Shown: positions 16,829 through 26,460 of the stretch, piece after piece
Position numbering within the stretch: position 1 is the stretch's first letter
Layout of the letters: every line of letters starts with the position of its first letter
From: RUG369 sp050949645
GTDB taxonomy: Bacteria; Planctomycetota; Planctomycetia; Pirellulales; Thermoguttaceae
Direction of reading: 5' to 3'
DNA: 64,000 bases
NCBI GenBank assembly: GCA_050949645.1
Contig: JBMNGC010000001.1
Coordinates: forward strand, 1,364,001 to 1,428,000
Notes under the pieces: model-generated
Database searches by the model: none
Told to the model about the DNA's origin: nothing
What the model saw: only the letters and a program-made list of their open reading frames with translations
Position numbers and translations under genes: made by a program

Positions 16829-17440
16829 AAACACGCCAATGCAAAGCAATCCCGAACCAAAGTTCGGGCCAAACGAACAAGCGCAACGTCAATCCACGAA
16901 ACGCAACGCTCTGTCATTCTACTCTAGGCGTCTACGGAAGGAAACAGGCTAACGCCATGATTTATTCAAAGTTTTTGAAATTCACCTGATTTTTCTCCTC
17001 TTTTTTGCTGTTTTTCGCCAAATTGAAACAGAACATACTACCAGAATTTCTGCGTACAGTTGAAGATACGACTCAAATAGAACGTTTTTGATTCACAGCA
17101 CCTCTTTTGCGCTAAAACTTTTAAAATGTAGGGTAGGCGACAGACAAGATATTCCGATTGTTGTTTTTTTTCATTAAATAACGATTTCGATCAAGAAGTC
17201 AATTTATCCGAGTCGATAAGGAAAGAAGAATATTCCTGAAAATTGATCGGGATTCTGGAAAGTCCATGAAGTACAAACTACGTTCAGGTTTGTGCGCTCC
17301 GAAGTAAATAATCCCGAAGAAATCAATTCAGGTTTTCCTCTGAATCGCCCATGAAGGAGAATCGTTCCATACGAGCGCCGAGGCGGTCGACAAACAACGG
17401 GAAAGCTCTCTCCGCTTTGGAGTATCAGGAGCGAACAACC
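16829..17440. other. AT-rich divergent promoter region
   Basis: About 610 bases between divergent genes. It includes an imperfect inverted repeat (17235-17254 with 17310-17332) that could fold in the leader of the DUF1573 gene. The DUF1573 frame is open back to 17351, but the signal peptide begins at 17441. No separate gene seen. Confidence 0.5.
17235..17332 (+). repeat. Long-range imperfect inverted repeat upstream of the DUF1573 gene
   Basis: CCTGAA-AATTGAT-CGGGATT (from 17235) is mirrored by AATCCCG-AAGAA-ATCAATT-CAGG (17310-17332). Three blocks of 7, 7 and ~5 bases pair, interrupted by a 5-base bulge. It lies ~110 bases before the start codon. Confidence 0.35.
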
Positions 17441-18892
17441 ATGAAGAAACTTTATGTAAAACAGATCCTTTTAACCGTCGTGACGACAGTTTTGTTATTA
17501 CTGAGCGTCACCCCTGTTTTCGCTCAGTCAAGCGAATGGGCGGTTAAAATGTTCAGCGAGCTTGGCACGGAAAGGCTTCACGATTTCGGAAGCGTCGCCT
17601 TGCACGCGGACGTTGAACAAAGGTTCCCATTCAAGAACATATACAACGAAGACGTTGTCATTTCCTCCGTTTCTTCGAACTGCGGCTGCACCAGAGCGTC
17701 CGTGTCCAAGCAGGTCATCCGACCGGGCGAAACGGGCGAAGTGATCGCACGTGTGGACACGTCGGGACGCGAACATACGAAGCAGCGCAAAGCGACAATC
17801 CGCGTCGTCTTCAGCAAACCGACCTTTGCCGAAGTTCAGGTCCAGATCAAAACATATATCCGTCCCGACGTCGGGTTCGACCCGGGCGTCATCGAATTTG
17901 GTACGGTCCAGCAGGGCGTTGGCGTCGTCAAAAAAGCGTACCTGCAATATGCGGGACGTTCCGACTGGGCGCTGGTGGGAATTCAAAAGAATAACCCGGG
18001 CGTACGCGCGGAAGCGCGAGAGGTGCGCCGTCAACGAGGCGGCGTTGTTTACGAAATTCTCGTCGAGCTCAAACCGGACGCAGCTCCTGGTTATATTCAC
18101 GATCTGCTCCGCTTCCAGACAAACGAACCTGATCCAACAAATTCTTCCGTTTTCTTGCCGGTCCAAGGACTCGTTGTCGAGCCGATGACCGCCAAACCTT
18201 CTTTCTTGCAGCTCGGGGTTGTCGCGCCAGAGAAAAAAGTGACGCGAAACCTCGTCATCAGCGGCTCACAACCCTTTAGAGTCGTCGAAATTCGATCACA
18301 GGACCCGCGCATCACGGGCGCCAAAACGAATCTCTCGCGTTCGGTTCATGTGCTCCCAATAACCTTTACTGCGGACTCTGAGTCAGGGGCTGTCGAAGGG
18401 GAAATCGAGATCGTCACAAGCCAGAGCGACGGCAGTGGTAAACTCGTGACGTTGACCGTGCCGGCGATCGGAATCGTGCTCGAACCGGACGACTCCGCTG
18501 ACGTCAAACCGCAAACCGTGGTCCCAGTGCATCGCGATAAAGGGATTCCAGCAATGGTGGAATTTGAGCCCGCGCCTCTCGAACGAGACGAGTCAGCCGA
18601 AAACAAAGGCGTCGTCTCGCCTAAAGTCAGAAATTTGACGCAAGAAGATGAAGTAGAGAGACTCCTCGAAGATGATGAAATTTTGGAAGGAGAACTTGTC
18701 GAAGTGATGGATCCACAGGAACCCGATTGGACTCCCGTAAAACAAGAGGATCTTGCAAAAAGAATGAAGACGTTTGAAAAGAGCGCGTTATCCGACACGA
18801 CGTCTGGCGAATGGACCAGCAACTGGACGCAAGTTCGCGACGAGTCGCCGGAAGCTGTCGCGCAAGATCCGCAGGTTTCGATTCTTAAATAA
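17441..18892 (+). CDS. DUF1573 domain protein, secreted
   Basis: ATG 17441 is chosen because it starts a clear signal peptide (residues 1-28, VTTVLLLLSVTPVFAQ) with CAGGAGCG upstream. The first domain is DUF1573, an immunoglobulin-like fold common in Planctomycetes and Bacteroidetes. It contains the hallmark SSNCGCTRAS (residues ~78-87), RPGETGEV and the VRVVFSKP-type strands. At least one further beta-sandwich repeat follows (FDPGVIEFGTVQQGVGVVKK at ~145), and a third near 250 (PSFLQLGVVAPEKKVTRN). The last ~100 residues are acidic and probably disordered (DEVERLLEDDEILEGELVEV). No enzyme activity is known for the family. It is a single-gene unit with a strong terminator and lies divergent to the transglutaminase-like gene. 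Confidence 0.82.
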   Translation: MKKLYVKQILLTVVTTVLLLLSVTPVFAQSSEWAVKMFSELGTERLHDFGSVALHADVEQRFPFKNIYNEDVVISSVSSNCGCTRASVSKQVIRPGETGEVIARVDTSGREHTKQRKATIRVVFSKPTFAEVQVQIKTYIRPDVGFDPGVIEFGTVQQGVGVVKKAYLQYAGRSDWALVGIQKNNPGVRAEAREVRRQRGGVVYEILVELKPDAAPGYIHDLLRFQTNEPDPTNSSVFLPVQGLVVEPMTAKPSFLQLGVVAPEKKVTRNLVISGSQPFRVVEIRSQDPRITGAKTNLSRSVHVLPITFTADSESGAVEGEIEIVTSQSDGSGKLVTLTVPAIGIVLEPDDSADVKPQTVVPVHRDKGIPAMVEFEPAPLERDESAENKGVVSPKVRNLTQEDEVERLLEDDEILEGELVEVMDPQEPDWTPVKQEDLAKRMKTFEKSALSDTTSGEWTSNWTQVRDESPEAVAQDPQVSILK

Positions 18893-19227
18893 CGGCGCTA
18901 TCTACCGAACGAACGTAGGACGCAGGACGCGAGACTTTGAAAAGAGTCTCGCGTCCTTTTTTCTGTCGCATCGCCTCTGAAATGCAGAGAATCTGAGAAT
19001 TGATCTTTCCTAAATGCGGAATAATTGTTAAAAATCATAGAATAATAGGTCGCTTTGGGCATGATCGAGGCGTAATCATAGTAGAGTTCGCCTTTGGGCT
19101 CTGCGACGACGCGCTCTTATTCGTCGATCCATGTTCCCTCATTGCGCTCACATAAAAACCAGTCGGAAAGCGTCGTTTACCTTCATCAAGGAAACAGACG
19201 CGACGTCAATCACGCGTAGGGTTATCA
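18893..19227. other. Intergenic region with terminator
   Basis: Holds the terminator at 18924-18962 and the untranslated upstream region of the DUF11 gene. I see no gene and no promoter that I could defend. Confidence 0.5.
18924..18962 (+). terminator. Rho-independent terminator of the DUF1573 gene
   Basis: A perfect 13-bp stem (18924-18936 with 18945-18957), an 8-base loop, then six T residues. Confidence 0.9.
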
Positions 19228-21507
19228 ATGAAACGTTCAGCGCTTCAATGCGTCGCAGGCTTTGTCGGCGCAACGCTCATTATCATCGGAGTTGTATGGA
19301 CTTGCCGCCAATTAAGTTCCCCGACTCAGCTCAACGCCGCCCAGGATACGCAAGAGTCGGGCTTTACGCGTCCCTCAGCGTCTCCGCGCGGACCGGCCAA
19401 CGTCATGACGCCGCCGCTGGCGTCCCGCGCCGACTCCGTGCGCGCGCCCGAGGCGCAATCGCCCTCCAGAATTCGTCAGACCGCCGCTTCGTCTCTGAGC
19501 CTTTCGCTCGTCGATTCTGAGGAGCAGACGGAGGAGCAGCCTGACGACCTTGCTGTTTCGTTCAACGACGAGATTCCGGAGCCTCTGCCGCCCCAATCGC
19601 CCTTTGACGACACGATCTTCTCTCTCGAAGAACCGCTCCCATTCGAAGCGGACGCCGACGCGCAATTCCCATCCCCGCCGTCGAACTCTCTTGACCTCGT
19701 CCCCGACGACGAAATTGAGGCCGAGTTGCCCTTCCCCGTAGGCCCCGTGGCGGCGCCCCTTGAGGACGATTCCCAGCTTCTCCAAGACGCTAACGTCCCG
19801 CAACGCGGTCAAGTCGCCGCGTCGAGCCTCTCCCTCTACGAAGTTGACGACGATTTCCCCCAAGGCGTTTCCAGCGATCCATTGGCTGCCGCCGCGCCGC
19901 TGCCTGTGATGGAGTCGCCCCTCGACTCATCTGAAGCGGATCCGCTCGTCGCCCCGCAAAACACAGATCCGCTCCTGCCTGAAGTGAAACTTGGCGGACT
20001 TCAGGACCAGGCGCGTCAAATTCCTGCGATTGATTCCGAAACTGAGCCTCTTAATTCCTTCGCCGCGCCGCGCGATCGCAAAGCCGTTTCGAACTACGTT
20101 GATTCGATTGTCTCGAGTCAAGCAACCCCTGGCGACTCCGAACTTGAGGGGCCGCAGACAACGCAAATCATTGTCGAAAAGCTCGCGCCGGAGGAAGTTC
20201 AAACGAACAAACCCGCCGTCATTACGATTAAAGTTAAGAATAACGGCGCCAAAACTGTTCGTCACATTCTTGTCCACGAAACGATCCCGCAGGGCGCACA
20301 ATTCATCTCCGCCGATCAGGACGTCGTTCCGACCCCACAGGGCGACCTATTCTGGGCGCCCTTTGATTTGGAACCGCAACGCGAGAAAAAATTTGAATAT
20401 TCTGTCGTTCCTTCGGAAGAAGGCGACTTTGGGAGCGTTGCAACCGTCTTGCTCCCCATTGAAGCGTCCAGCAGAACTAAATCTTCTAGACCGGAATTAA
20501 AAGTGGAAGCGAGCGCGCCGGAATCCGTCGAGCTCGGTGAAAACGTCAACTTTGATATTGTCGTCACCAACGTTGGAACTGGAACCGCCTACAACGTCGC
20601 ACTTCTTGAAACGATCCCTGAAGGACTCTACCATCCCAGCGGCGCGGCGCTCGACAACAAGCTCGGCGTCCTCAAAGCGGGAGAATCGAAGCAGCTGCCC
20701 CTGGCGCTTAAGGCGGTAGCGCCAGGCGAATGCGTCAATAGGCTTTCCGTATCCGCCGACGATTGCGAGCCGCAGGAGATTGAAACGCTCGTGCGCGTCA
20801 CGGCGCCGGAGTTAGAACTTGGAATCAAGGGAGTCACGAACGCGTACCTTGAACAATCGACCCTTTACAAGCTCACAATCAATAACGTCGGCGACACGTC
20901 GGCGCGCCACGTTAGACTCGTTGCGCAGCTTCCTGAAAGCGTCAAATTCGTTAAGGCCAACAATCTTGGCGCTTATAAAGACGACGAACACAGCGTCTAT
21001 TGGGATCTTGCCGAGTTGCCCGCGCAGACAAACGGAGAAGTTGAGCTCACGATTAAATCGACAGAACCAGATGAAGTCGAGCTCGTCTTCATCGCGGACG
21101 GCCCGAATAACCTCTCAACCCAGACTAGTAAGCGTATTTTGATCGACGGTCTTGCCGCGCTTTCCTTCAACGTCTCTTCGAGCCTGGACCTGATCGAGTC
21201 TGGCAAAGAGCTCGAATATACGGTTACGATCGTAAACAACGGCACGAAAGCATCGTCGAACGTCACATTGCAAATTCTCGCGCCAGAAGCGATCTCCATC
21301 CTTGCCACCGACGGCCCGACCCAAGCGACCAATCGCAACGGAGTCGTCGTCTTCGACCGCATTCCCGAGATCGGTCCAAAGTCGACTGCAACCTTTAAGA
21401 TCAAGGCGTCCGCCAATCAGGCTGGAGACTGTCGCGTCGGTTTCCAGCTAAGTTCAGACGACCTTGATCCGCTCGTCAAAGAAATTAATACGCGAGTCTA
21501 CGAATGA
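19228..21507 (+). CDS. Membrane-anchored DUF11 repeat protein
   Basis: A bitopic or secreted cell-surface protein of 759 residues. Residues ~8-28 form one hydrophobic helix (GFVGATLIIIGVVW) that acts as anchor or signal. Residues ~30-300 are acidic, Pro/Ser-rich and low in complexity. From ~310 there are four tandem DUF11-type beta-sandwich repeats of ~105 residues, each with a version of the motif IxVxNNGxxxAxxVxLxExxPxG: VKNNGAKTVRHILVHETIP, VTNVGTGTAYNVALLETIP, INNVGDTSARHVRLVAQLP and VNNGTKASSNVTLQILAP. DUF11 repeats occur in large bacterial and archaeal surface proteins. The cargo or partner is unknown. No clear ribosome site precedes ATG 19228. Confidence 0.82.
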   Translation: MKRSALQCVAGFVGATLIIIGVVWTCRQLSSPTQLNAAQDTQESGFTRPSASPRGPANVMTPPLASRADSVRAPEAQSPSRIRQTAASSLSLSLVDSEEQTEEQPDDLAVSFNDEIPEPLPPQSPFDDTIFSLEEPLPFEADADAQFPSPPSNSLDLVPDDEIEAELPFPVGPVAAPLEDDSQLLQDANVPQRGQVAASSLSLYEVDDDFPQGVSSDPLAAAAPLPVMESPLDSSEADPLVAPQNTDPLLPEVKLGGLQDQARQIPAIDSETEPLNSFAAPRDRKAVSNYVDSIVSSQATPGDSELEGPQTTQIIVEKLAPEEVQTNKPAVITIKVKNNGAKTVRHILVHETIPQGAQFISADQDVVPTPQGDLFWAPFDLEPQREKKFEYSVVPSEEGDFGSVATVLLPIEASSRTKSSRPELKVEASAPESVELGENVNFDIVVTNVGTGTAYNVALLETIPEGLYHPSGAALDNKLGVLKAGESKQLPLALKAVAPGECVNRLSVSADDCEPQEIETLVRVTAPELELGIKGVTNAYLEQSTLYKLTINNVGDTSARHVRLVAQLPESVKFVKANNLGAYKDDEHSVYWDLAELPAQTNGEVELTIKSTEPDEVELVFIADGPNNLSTQTSKRILIDGLAALSFNVSSSLDLIESGKELEYTVTIVNNGTKASSNVTLQILAPEAISILATDGPTQATNRNGVVVFDRIPEIGPKSTATFKIKASANQAGDCRVGFQLSSDDLDPLVKEINTRVYE

Positions 21508-21536
21508 CGCGTCGCTAAGACTGCGTCGAACAATCC

Positions 21537-21587
21537 AAGAGTCGAATTCTGGAGGACATGTGCCTTTCGGAATTCGACTCTTCCTTT
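21537..21587 (+). terminator. Probable terminator of the DUF11 gene
   Basis: A perfect 13-bp stem, AAGAGTCGAATTC with GAATTCGACTCTT (21537-21549, 21570-21582), and a 20-base loop, followed by the short T-rich CCTTTG. The loop is long and the T-run weak, so efficiency is uncertain. Confidence 0.6.
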
Positions 21588-21665
21588 GCTTCGGTACTTG
21601 AAAAAGGGGCCTGCGAGAGTAGAATGCGCGGGTGTTAGTTGTCCCTTATCCTAGACGGCGTCGCC

Positions 21666-22163
21666 ATGTCAATTGAGATTATTATTAAAAACGAACAGGA
21701 AACAGATATCCTTGGGCGCGTTCTCGAAAAAGCGATCCCGAACGGAACCGTTGTCTCGCTGTTAGGAACGCTTGGCGCCGGTAAAACGCGTCTGGTTCAG
21801 GCAATCGCCTTTGCGGCAGGAGTTCCGAGCGACGAGGTTTCCAGTCCTACGTTCGTCTTGATCAAGGAATATCAGGGCTTCACGCGGACAATTTACCATT
21901 TCGACGCCTATCGTCTCCGAGATTCCGATGAGTTTCTTCAGCTCGGCGTAAGCGAATATTTTGACAGCGACGGAATCTCTTTTGTCGAATGGGGAGATCG
22001 TGTTGAAGACGTCCTTCCGGAAGATAGAGTTGATATTGAGATCTTCCCGCTCGACGAATCTACGCGGCGACTCGTTGTAACGGTCAAAGGAGATTTCGAT
22101 CCGGAATTTGAAGCGTTGATTCTCGAACGCTGGAAGCGCGCGTCCAGGCCGCACCCGAAATGA
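21666..22163 (+). CDS. tsaE: tRNA threonylcarbamoyladenosine biosynthesis ATPase TsaE
   Basis: ATPase of the TsaB-TsaD-TsaE complex that makes t6A at position 37 of ANN-decoding tRNAs. Walker A is GTLGAGKT (~residue 36), followed by the switch region SSPTFVLIKEYQG and the family motif YHFDAYRL, then FVEWGDRVEDVLPEDR. At 165 residues it matches the family (~150). ATG 21666 is preferred over TTG 21639 because the conserved N-terminus begins there. Its TGA overlaps the ATG of the next gene (ATGA), so the two are translationally coupled although their functions are unrelated. tsaB and tsaD are not nearby. Confidence 0.93.
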   Translation: MSIEIIIKNEQETDILGRVLEKAIPNGTVVSLLGTLGAGKTRLVQAIAFAAGVPSDEVSSPTFVLIKEYQGFTRTIYHFDAYRLRDSDEFLQLGVSEYFDSDGISFVEWGDRVEDVLPEDRVDIEIFPLDESTRRLVVTVKGDFDPEFEALILERWKRASRPHPK

Positions 22164-24922
22164 AATCGCGTCGAGCGCCGGTCCCCAACGTCGACGACAA
22201 CGTGCGAAGCGTAGGAGCGCTCCGTTTCAGCCGTCGTTGTTCGATTTTATTCCGAGGCGTTATGGCGCTGCTGCCCATCGCGCTCTTGATTGCGTTCTTC
22301 TTACCGTCAGCGGATTCCAGCGCAAGGTTCGCGTATCGCGACGTCGCTTATTACTACTACCCGCTCTTTGAACAGATTCAGACAACGCTTGAAGCGGGTC
22401 AAGCGCCATTTTGGAATCCTTATATTAATCTAGGTCAACCCCTCGCGGGCGATCCCACCTCTTCTGTTTTTTACCCTGGTAAGGCGATCTTCTTTTTATC
22501 GAGCTTGGGGATCTGTTCTTACCCATTATGCTTTAAGCTTTATTTATGGCTTCACGCGGCGCTCGCGTTCTATTGCGCGTCGCGTCTCTCGCGCGCGCTT
22601 GGCGTTTCGCGAATCGGGGCGACGATCTCGGGACTCGCCTACGCGTTCTCCGGCCAGGTTTTATTTCAATATACGAACGTAATCTACCTTGTCGGCGCCG
22701 CTTGGGCTCCCCTTCATTTCGCTTATGCTCTTGAGTTCTTTAAGGGAAAAACGATCCGTCGCAGACTCTTGGCGCTCGTAAAACTAAGCGTCGTCCTGGC
22801 GCTCGCGATCCTTGGGGGAGAACCGCAAATAGCTTACCTCTCGCTTCTTGCAACAACAGTTATTGCTTTCTTTACTAGAAAGGGTCGCCAAGAGCCTCAT
22901 GAAAATAAACAGATTGCTAATCTTTCAAGAATAAAGCTTGTCTGCGCGTTCTTCCTTGGAACGAGCCTCCTCACAGGCGTTTTAGCGGCTGTTCAGATAC
23001 TGCCGAGTCTTGAAGTCGTCGCAAGATCGACGCGCGCCGACGCCGACGTACGCTCCCTATGGGAATTACCCGGCGCCTATTGGAACGCGCGCGCTCACGG
23101 TCAAGCGAACGTCCTGACTCAAAAGGAATTCTACAACGGACTGCTATGCCAAGACTTTTCGTCTGGAGGTCGCAGCTCGTCGATTTACCGTTTCAGCGTC
23201 GGACCATGGCGCTGGCTAGAATTTCTTTTCCCATGTCCCGGCGGTCGCGAATACCCTCAGTCTGCGCGATGGTTTAGTATCTTTCCGGAAGAACTCTCGC
23301 TTTGGACCCCTACTCTTTACTTCGGGATCGTTCCGTGCATCCTTGCGTTTGCCGCCATGCGTCTGCGACGACGGCATTCCGAGCGATATAGCGTCGCCGC
23401 CACCTGGCTCGCGTTATTCGGTCTCCTAGGCGCGATGGGCGGCTACGGACTCGTTTGGCTTCTACGCTTCATCGTTGCGCTTACGCGCGGAGAGCCCCCC
23501 TCCGACGTCTTTTGCGACGGCGACCCGATTGGCGGTCTATATTGGTTTCTCAATCTAATCGTTCCTAAATTTGCGGAGTTTCGTTATCCCGCCAAGTTGC
23601 TCACGCTCAGCGCCATCGGTTTTTCGGCGCTCGCGGGAATCGGCTGGGACTCCGAAAAATACTCGCAACGTTTCAAACGGATCGCCCTTGCAGTTCTTAT
23701 TCTTGCGTCAAGTGGAGTCTTATTCATCGCAAGCTTTGGCGATAAGCTCTTCAACGCAATTCAGACGCCTCCCAATCCGTTGTTTGGTCCATTTCAGCCC
23801 GAGCTCGCGCGCAAGTTTACGTTGAACTCGTGCCTTCACACGATGGTTGTCGTTCTCGTCGCTTTAGCGCTACTCGCGATCATGCAACGCGCAACGAAAA
23901 CCCAAACAGGCGCGCAACGCAGTTTGTTCCTCTCACTGATTTTATTGTTCGCGATTGGAGCCGATCTGTTCGTTGCCAATCGATGGCTGATCGTCACGGC
24001 GCCCGAGGAGCTTTTTAGCCGCGCGTCAAGCGTCGCCGAAGAGGCGCTCCGCGATGGCGCCGACGCCGAGTTTAATGCGCAACCCCCGTTGCGCGTCTAT
24101 CGTTATCCGATATGGTTTCCTCCTGTTTTTCAATCCAAATCTTCGCCGCGTCGCCTTTCCGAGCGCGTGATTTGGGACGTTGAGACGCTATACCCCCTGT
24201 ATCCCGCTTCAAAAGGAATCGCGATGCTTGACGCGCGTGGCGCCGTCATGGAATCAGAATTCGCAAAATTCCTTGACAAGGCGATCCTCCGCTCGAAAAT
24301 GGACGCGGACCTCGCATTTCTCGACGTTCGCTATGTTTTGGGACCGCAATTTTGGACTCAAAGAATTTCTCCGTCGCCCCCTGATCAGAACGACGATTCT
24401 TACCATGACTGGCGCCTTGCGATTAAGAAAATCGACGCGTCCCCCTCGCGCGCCATTCTCGCTCGAGACGGCGGTCCGGTCCCGCGTAGTGAAAAGGACC
24501 GCGTCGACATTATTTCCTACACTCCAAATGAAATCGTCATGCTTGCGACGGCGTCTGAAAGTTCCGAATTGATCGTCTCCGAACAATTCTGGCAGGACTG
24601 GAAGCTAAAGTTAACACCCATTTCTGAAGAAATCGCAAACGAGCTTTATTCCAGGCAATATCAATTTGAAGAGCTCGCAAGTATCATCAAGCCCCTCAAA
24701 TCGTCCCCTGACGCAATAGATCAAGATATCAAGCCCGCATTTGGCTTTTTAAGACGCGGCTCTGTTCCACGAGGACAATTTTGCGCGTTCATGACTTACT
24801 CGCCGCGGAAACTTTACTACGGGGCGTGCGTTTCTGCGCTGGCATGGGCGGCGGCGCTCGGGACAATCAGCGCTTCTTATATCCGCCGCCGAGGGCTAAA
24901 AAACAAACGTATGGGCGATTAG
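22160..24922 (+). CDS. YfhO-like polytopic membrane protein (GT-C fold)
   Basis: A 920-residue inner-membrane protein with about 12 hydrophobic helices in the first ~560 residues and a soluble C-terminal region, closed by a last helix near 890. The first periplasmic loop has FAYRDVAYYYYPLFEQIQ and PFWNPYINLGQPLAGDP, a pattern seen in YfhO and other GT-C-type glycosyltransferases; the acidic Asp in YRDV may be catalytic. The PKFAEFRYPAKLLTLS motif near residue 470 is also typical of YfhO-like proteins. YfhO adds sugars to lipoteichoic acid in Bacillus; this bacterium is Gram-negative-like, so the acceptor here is unknown. It is coupled to tsaE by a 4-base overlap and converges with the epimerase gene 27 bases further on. 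Confidence 0.78.
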   Translation: MKSRRAPVPNVDDNVRSVGALRFSRRCSILFRGVMALLPIALLIAFFLPSADSSARFAYRDVAYYYYPLFEQIQTTLEAGQAPFWNPYINLGQPLAGDPTSSVFYPGKAIFFLSSLGICSYPLCFKLYLWLHAALAFYCASRLSRALGVSRIGATISGLAYAFSGQVLFQYTNVIYLVGAAWAPLHFAYALEFFKGKTIRRRLLALVKLSVVLALAILGGEPQIAYLSLLATTVIAFFTRKGRQEPHENKQIANLSRIKLVCAFFLGTSLLTGVLAAVQILPSLEVVARSTRADADVRSLWELPGAYWNARAHGQANVLTQKEFYNGLLCQDFSSGGRSSSIYRFSVGPWRWLEFLFPCPGGREYPQSARWFSIFPEELSLWTPTLYFGIVPCILAFAAMRLRRRHSERYSVAATWLALFGLLGAMGGYGLVWLLRFIVALTRGEPPSDVFCDGDPIGGLYWFLNLIVPKFAEFRYPAKLLTLSAIGFSALAGIGWDSEKYSQRFKRIALAVLILASSGVLFIASFGDKLFNAIQTPPNPLFGPFQPELARKFTLNSCLHTMVVVLVALALLAIMQRATKTQTGAQRSLFLSLILLFAIGADLFVANRWLIVTAPEELFSRASSVAEEALRDGADAEFNAQPPLRVYRYPIWFPPVFQSKSSPRRLSERVIWDVETLYPLYPASKGIAMLDARGAVMESEFAKFLDKAILRSKMDADLAFLDVRYVLGPQFWTQRISPSPPDQNDDSYHDWRLAIKKIDASPSRAILARDGGPVPRSEKDRVDIISYTPNEIVMLATASESSELIVSEQFWQDWKLKLTPISEEIANELYSRQYQFEELASIIKPLKSSPDAIDQDIKPAFGFLRRGSVPRGQFCAFMTYSPRKLYYGACVSALAWAAALGTISASYIRRRGLKNKRMGD

Positions 24923-24949
24923 ACAAGCTCCTGACGATCAGAGCGCACG

Positions 24950-25981
24950 CTACTTGATGACCTCGCGTTGCGCCGAGAACCCAATGCCATGTCCGGTGGG
25001 CATTTTGATCTTACCGCACTCTAAACTAACGCCGTTGCCGAGCTTACGTTCAATAAGAAGAGGTCCGTCAAGGTAGACGTAGTCGACGATGTGTGAAAAT
25101 TGAGCCGTTGCGCTTGCGCCGACAGATGATTCGATGGTATTGCCAACCATTGTCTTAAGGCGGTAAGCTTTAGCAATTTTAATGGCGCGGCGCGTTCGGT
25201 TAAGGCCGCCAAACTTGATAGGCTTAAGGTTGACGCCGTCGAAGAGCCCAACGCACTTGGCGATATCAGCGAACGAGCGACAACTTTCATCGGCGATAAG
25301 CGGAATAGGACAAACCTCTTTTAACCGCTTCATTCCCTCGACGTCCTGTGGAGCGAGAGGTTGTTCTATCAACTCGATATTTAGAGTCTTGAGTTCGTCG
25401 AGGTACTCGATCGCCTGCTGATAGGTCCATGCGCCGTTAACGTCTAGTCGAAAAGGCGCCTGGGTGCGTTTTCGAAGTCGGCGGAGAATTTCCATATCGT
25501 GGCGGGAACCGAGCTTAATCCGATAGAGAGGCCAATCCGGCTGCTCCTCGTATTTTTCAAGGATACGATGGGGCGTGTCTAGGCCGAGGGTATAGCTTGA
25601 AAGAGGTAAAGGATTGCGATCGGGGTAATTCCATTTTTGCCATAATGGGACGTTATTGAGCTTTCCCCAAAGATCGCACGCCGCCATCTCAAGCGCGCTC
25701 GCCGCGGCGACGTTTGCGCTAAGCTGTTCCCTGAGAAAATAACACAACGCCTCAGGATAAGACAGCGCATATCCAGATATTAGGCTTTTGCACGCCGACA
25801 GCGTTCGTTCCATATCCTCAAGCGAACCGCCTAAATGAGGATCTTCACATGCTTCGCCATAACCTCTCAAACCATCTTGCTCTAACTCAACGACGACGGT
25901 CCGAACACGACTAATCGTTCTATGAAATACCGTCATAACGTGTTTGAGCGTGAGGTCTATTGGGAAGATTTTCAGTCTCAT
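24950..25981 (-). CDS. Enolase-superfamily dipeptide epimerase (L-Ala-D/L-Glu epimerase-like)
   Basis: Predicted cytoplasmic epimerase of dipeptides, probably acting on muropeptide-derived L-Ala-D-Glu for peptidoglycan recycling. It has the N-terminal capping domain and then the TIM barrel. The catalytic Lys lies in RIKLGS near residue 153; metal ligands are LDVNGAW (Asp ~179), IEQPL (Glu ~206) and ADES (Asp ~233); the second catalytic Lys is in NLKPIKFGG (~255). The first Lys of the usual KxK motif is Arg here (RIK), which still leaves the functional second Lys. Length (343) is normal. Other muconate-lactonizing-enzyme-subgroup specificities remain possible, as substrate cannot be read from motifs alone. 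It appears to be a single-gene unit. Confidence 0.85.
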   Translation of the reverse strand: MRLKIFPIDLTLKHVMTVFHRTISRVRTVVVELEQDGLRGYGEACEDPHLGGSLEDMERTLSACKSLISGYALSYPEALCYFLREQLSANVAAASALEMAACDLWGKLNNVPLWQKWNYPDRNPLPLSSYTLGLDTPHRILEKYEEQPDWPLYRIKLGSRHDMEILRRLRKRTQAPFRLDVNGAWTYQQAIEYLDELKTLNIELIEQPLAPQDVEGMKRLKEVCPIPLIADESCRSFADIAKCVGLFDGVNLKPIKFGGLNRTRRAIKIAKAYRLKTMVGNTIESSVGASATAQFSHIVDYVYLDGPLLIERKLGNGVSLECGKIKMPTGHGIGFSAQREVIK

Positions 25982-26460
25982 TGCCGCCCGCGCGCCTAGC
26001 TGTTCTTTAATCGTACGTTAATTGTGTCAGTTTAAGGATTGTATCGGAAAACTGCGAAAACCTGACGCGAAGTTAATCGCTTCTACAATACACGAGGCTG
26101 GTATCAGTCGCCCAAGGCTTCTAAACGTAAGAGCTGTAGAAAGGTTTTCACAACCGACAACCTCCACGTAACGGCTGCCGTCTTGCAGCCGTCGGCAGAA
26201 TCAGAAAAATTCTGCTAAAGGATGTTTTGCTCCAATTTCCGTCGCCAATCGATTGCGCAACAAACGACCAGCGCTTCGTCAGGAGACGGTCAGGAGGCTA
26301 TTGTCTATTTTTACAGATATCTGCAAGTGGGGTGAAAAGCTTTCGACGTAAATTTTCCACCCCAAGGGATAAAACGACATGCGCCCAGAACCGCTCATAA
26401 AAACTCCCGAGACGACGACGTCTCGGGAGTCTCCAAAACAGCAACGCTTTAAGAAAACGC
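25982..26460. other. Intergenic region with hairpins and the LysM-gene terminator
   Basis: About 480 bases. Two adjacent hairpins lie at 26171-26192 (ACGGCTGC/GCAGCCGT) and 26195-26215 (GCAGAAT/ATTCTGC); the first also competes with a CTGCCG/CGGCAG pairing. They may be in a leader of the epimerase gene or an independent small RNA. The terminator at 26397-26430 ends the upstream gene. No protein gene seen. Confidence 0.45.
26397..26430 (-). terminator. Rho-independent terminator of the LysM-protein gene
   Basis: A perfect 11-bp stem (26403-26413 with 26420-26430), a 6-base loop, and a short T tract on the minus strand. Confidence 0.85.
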
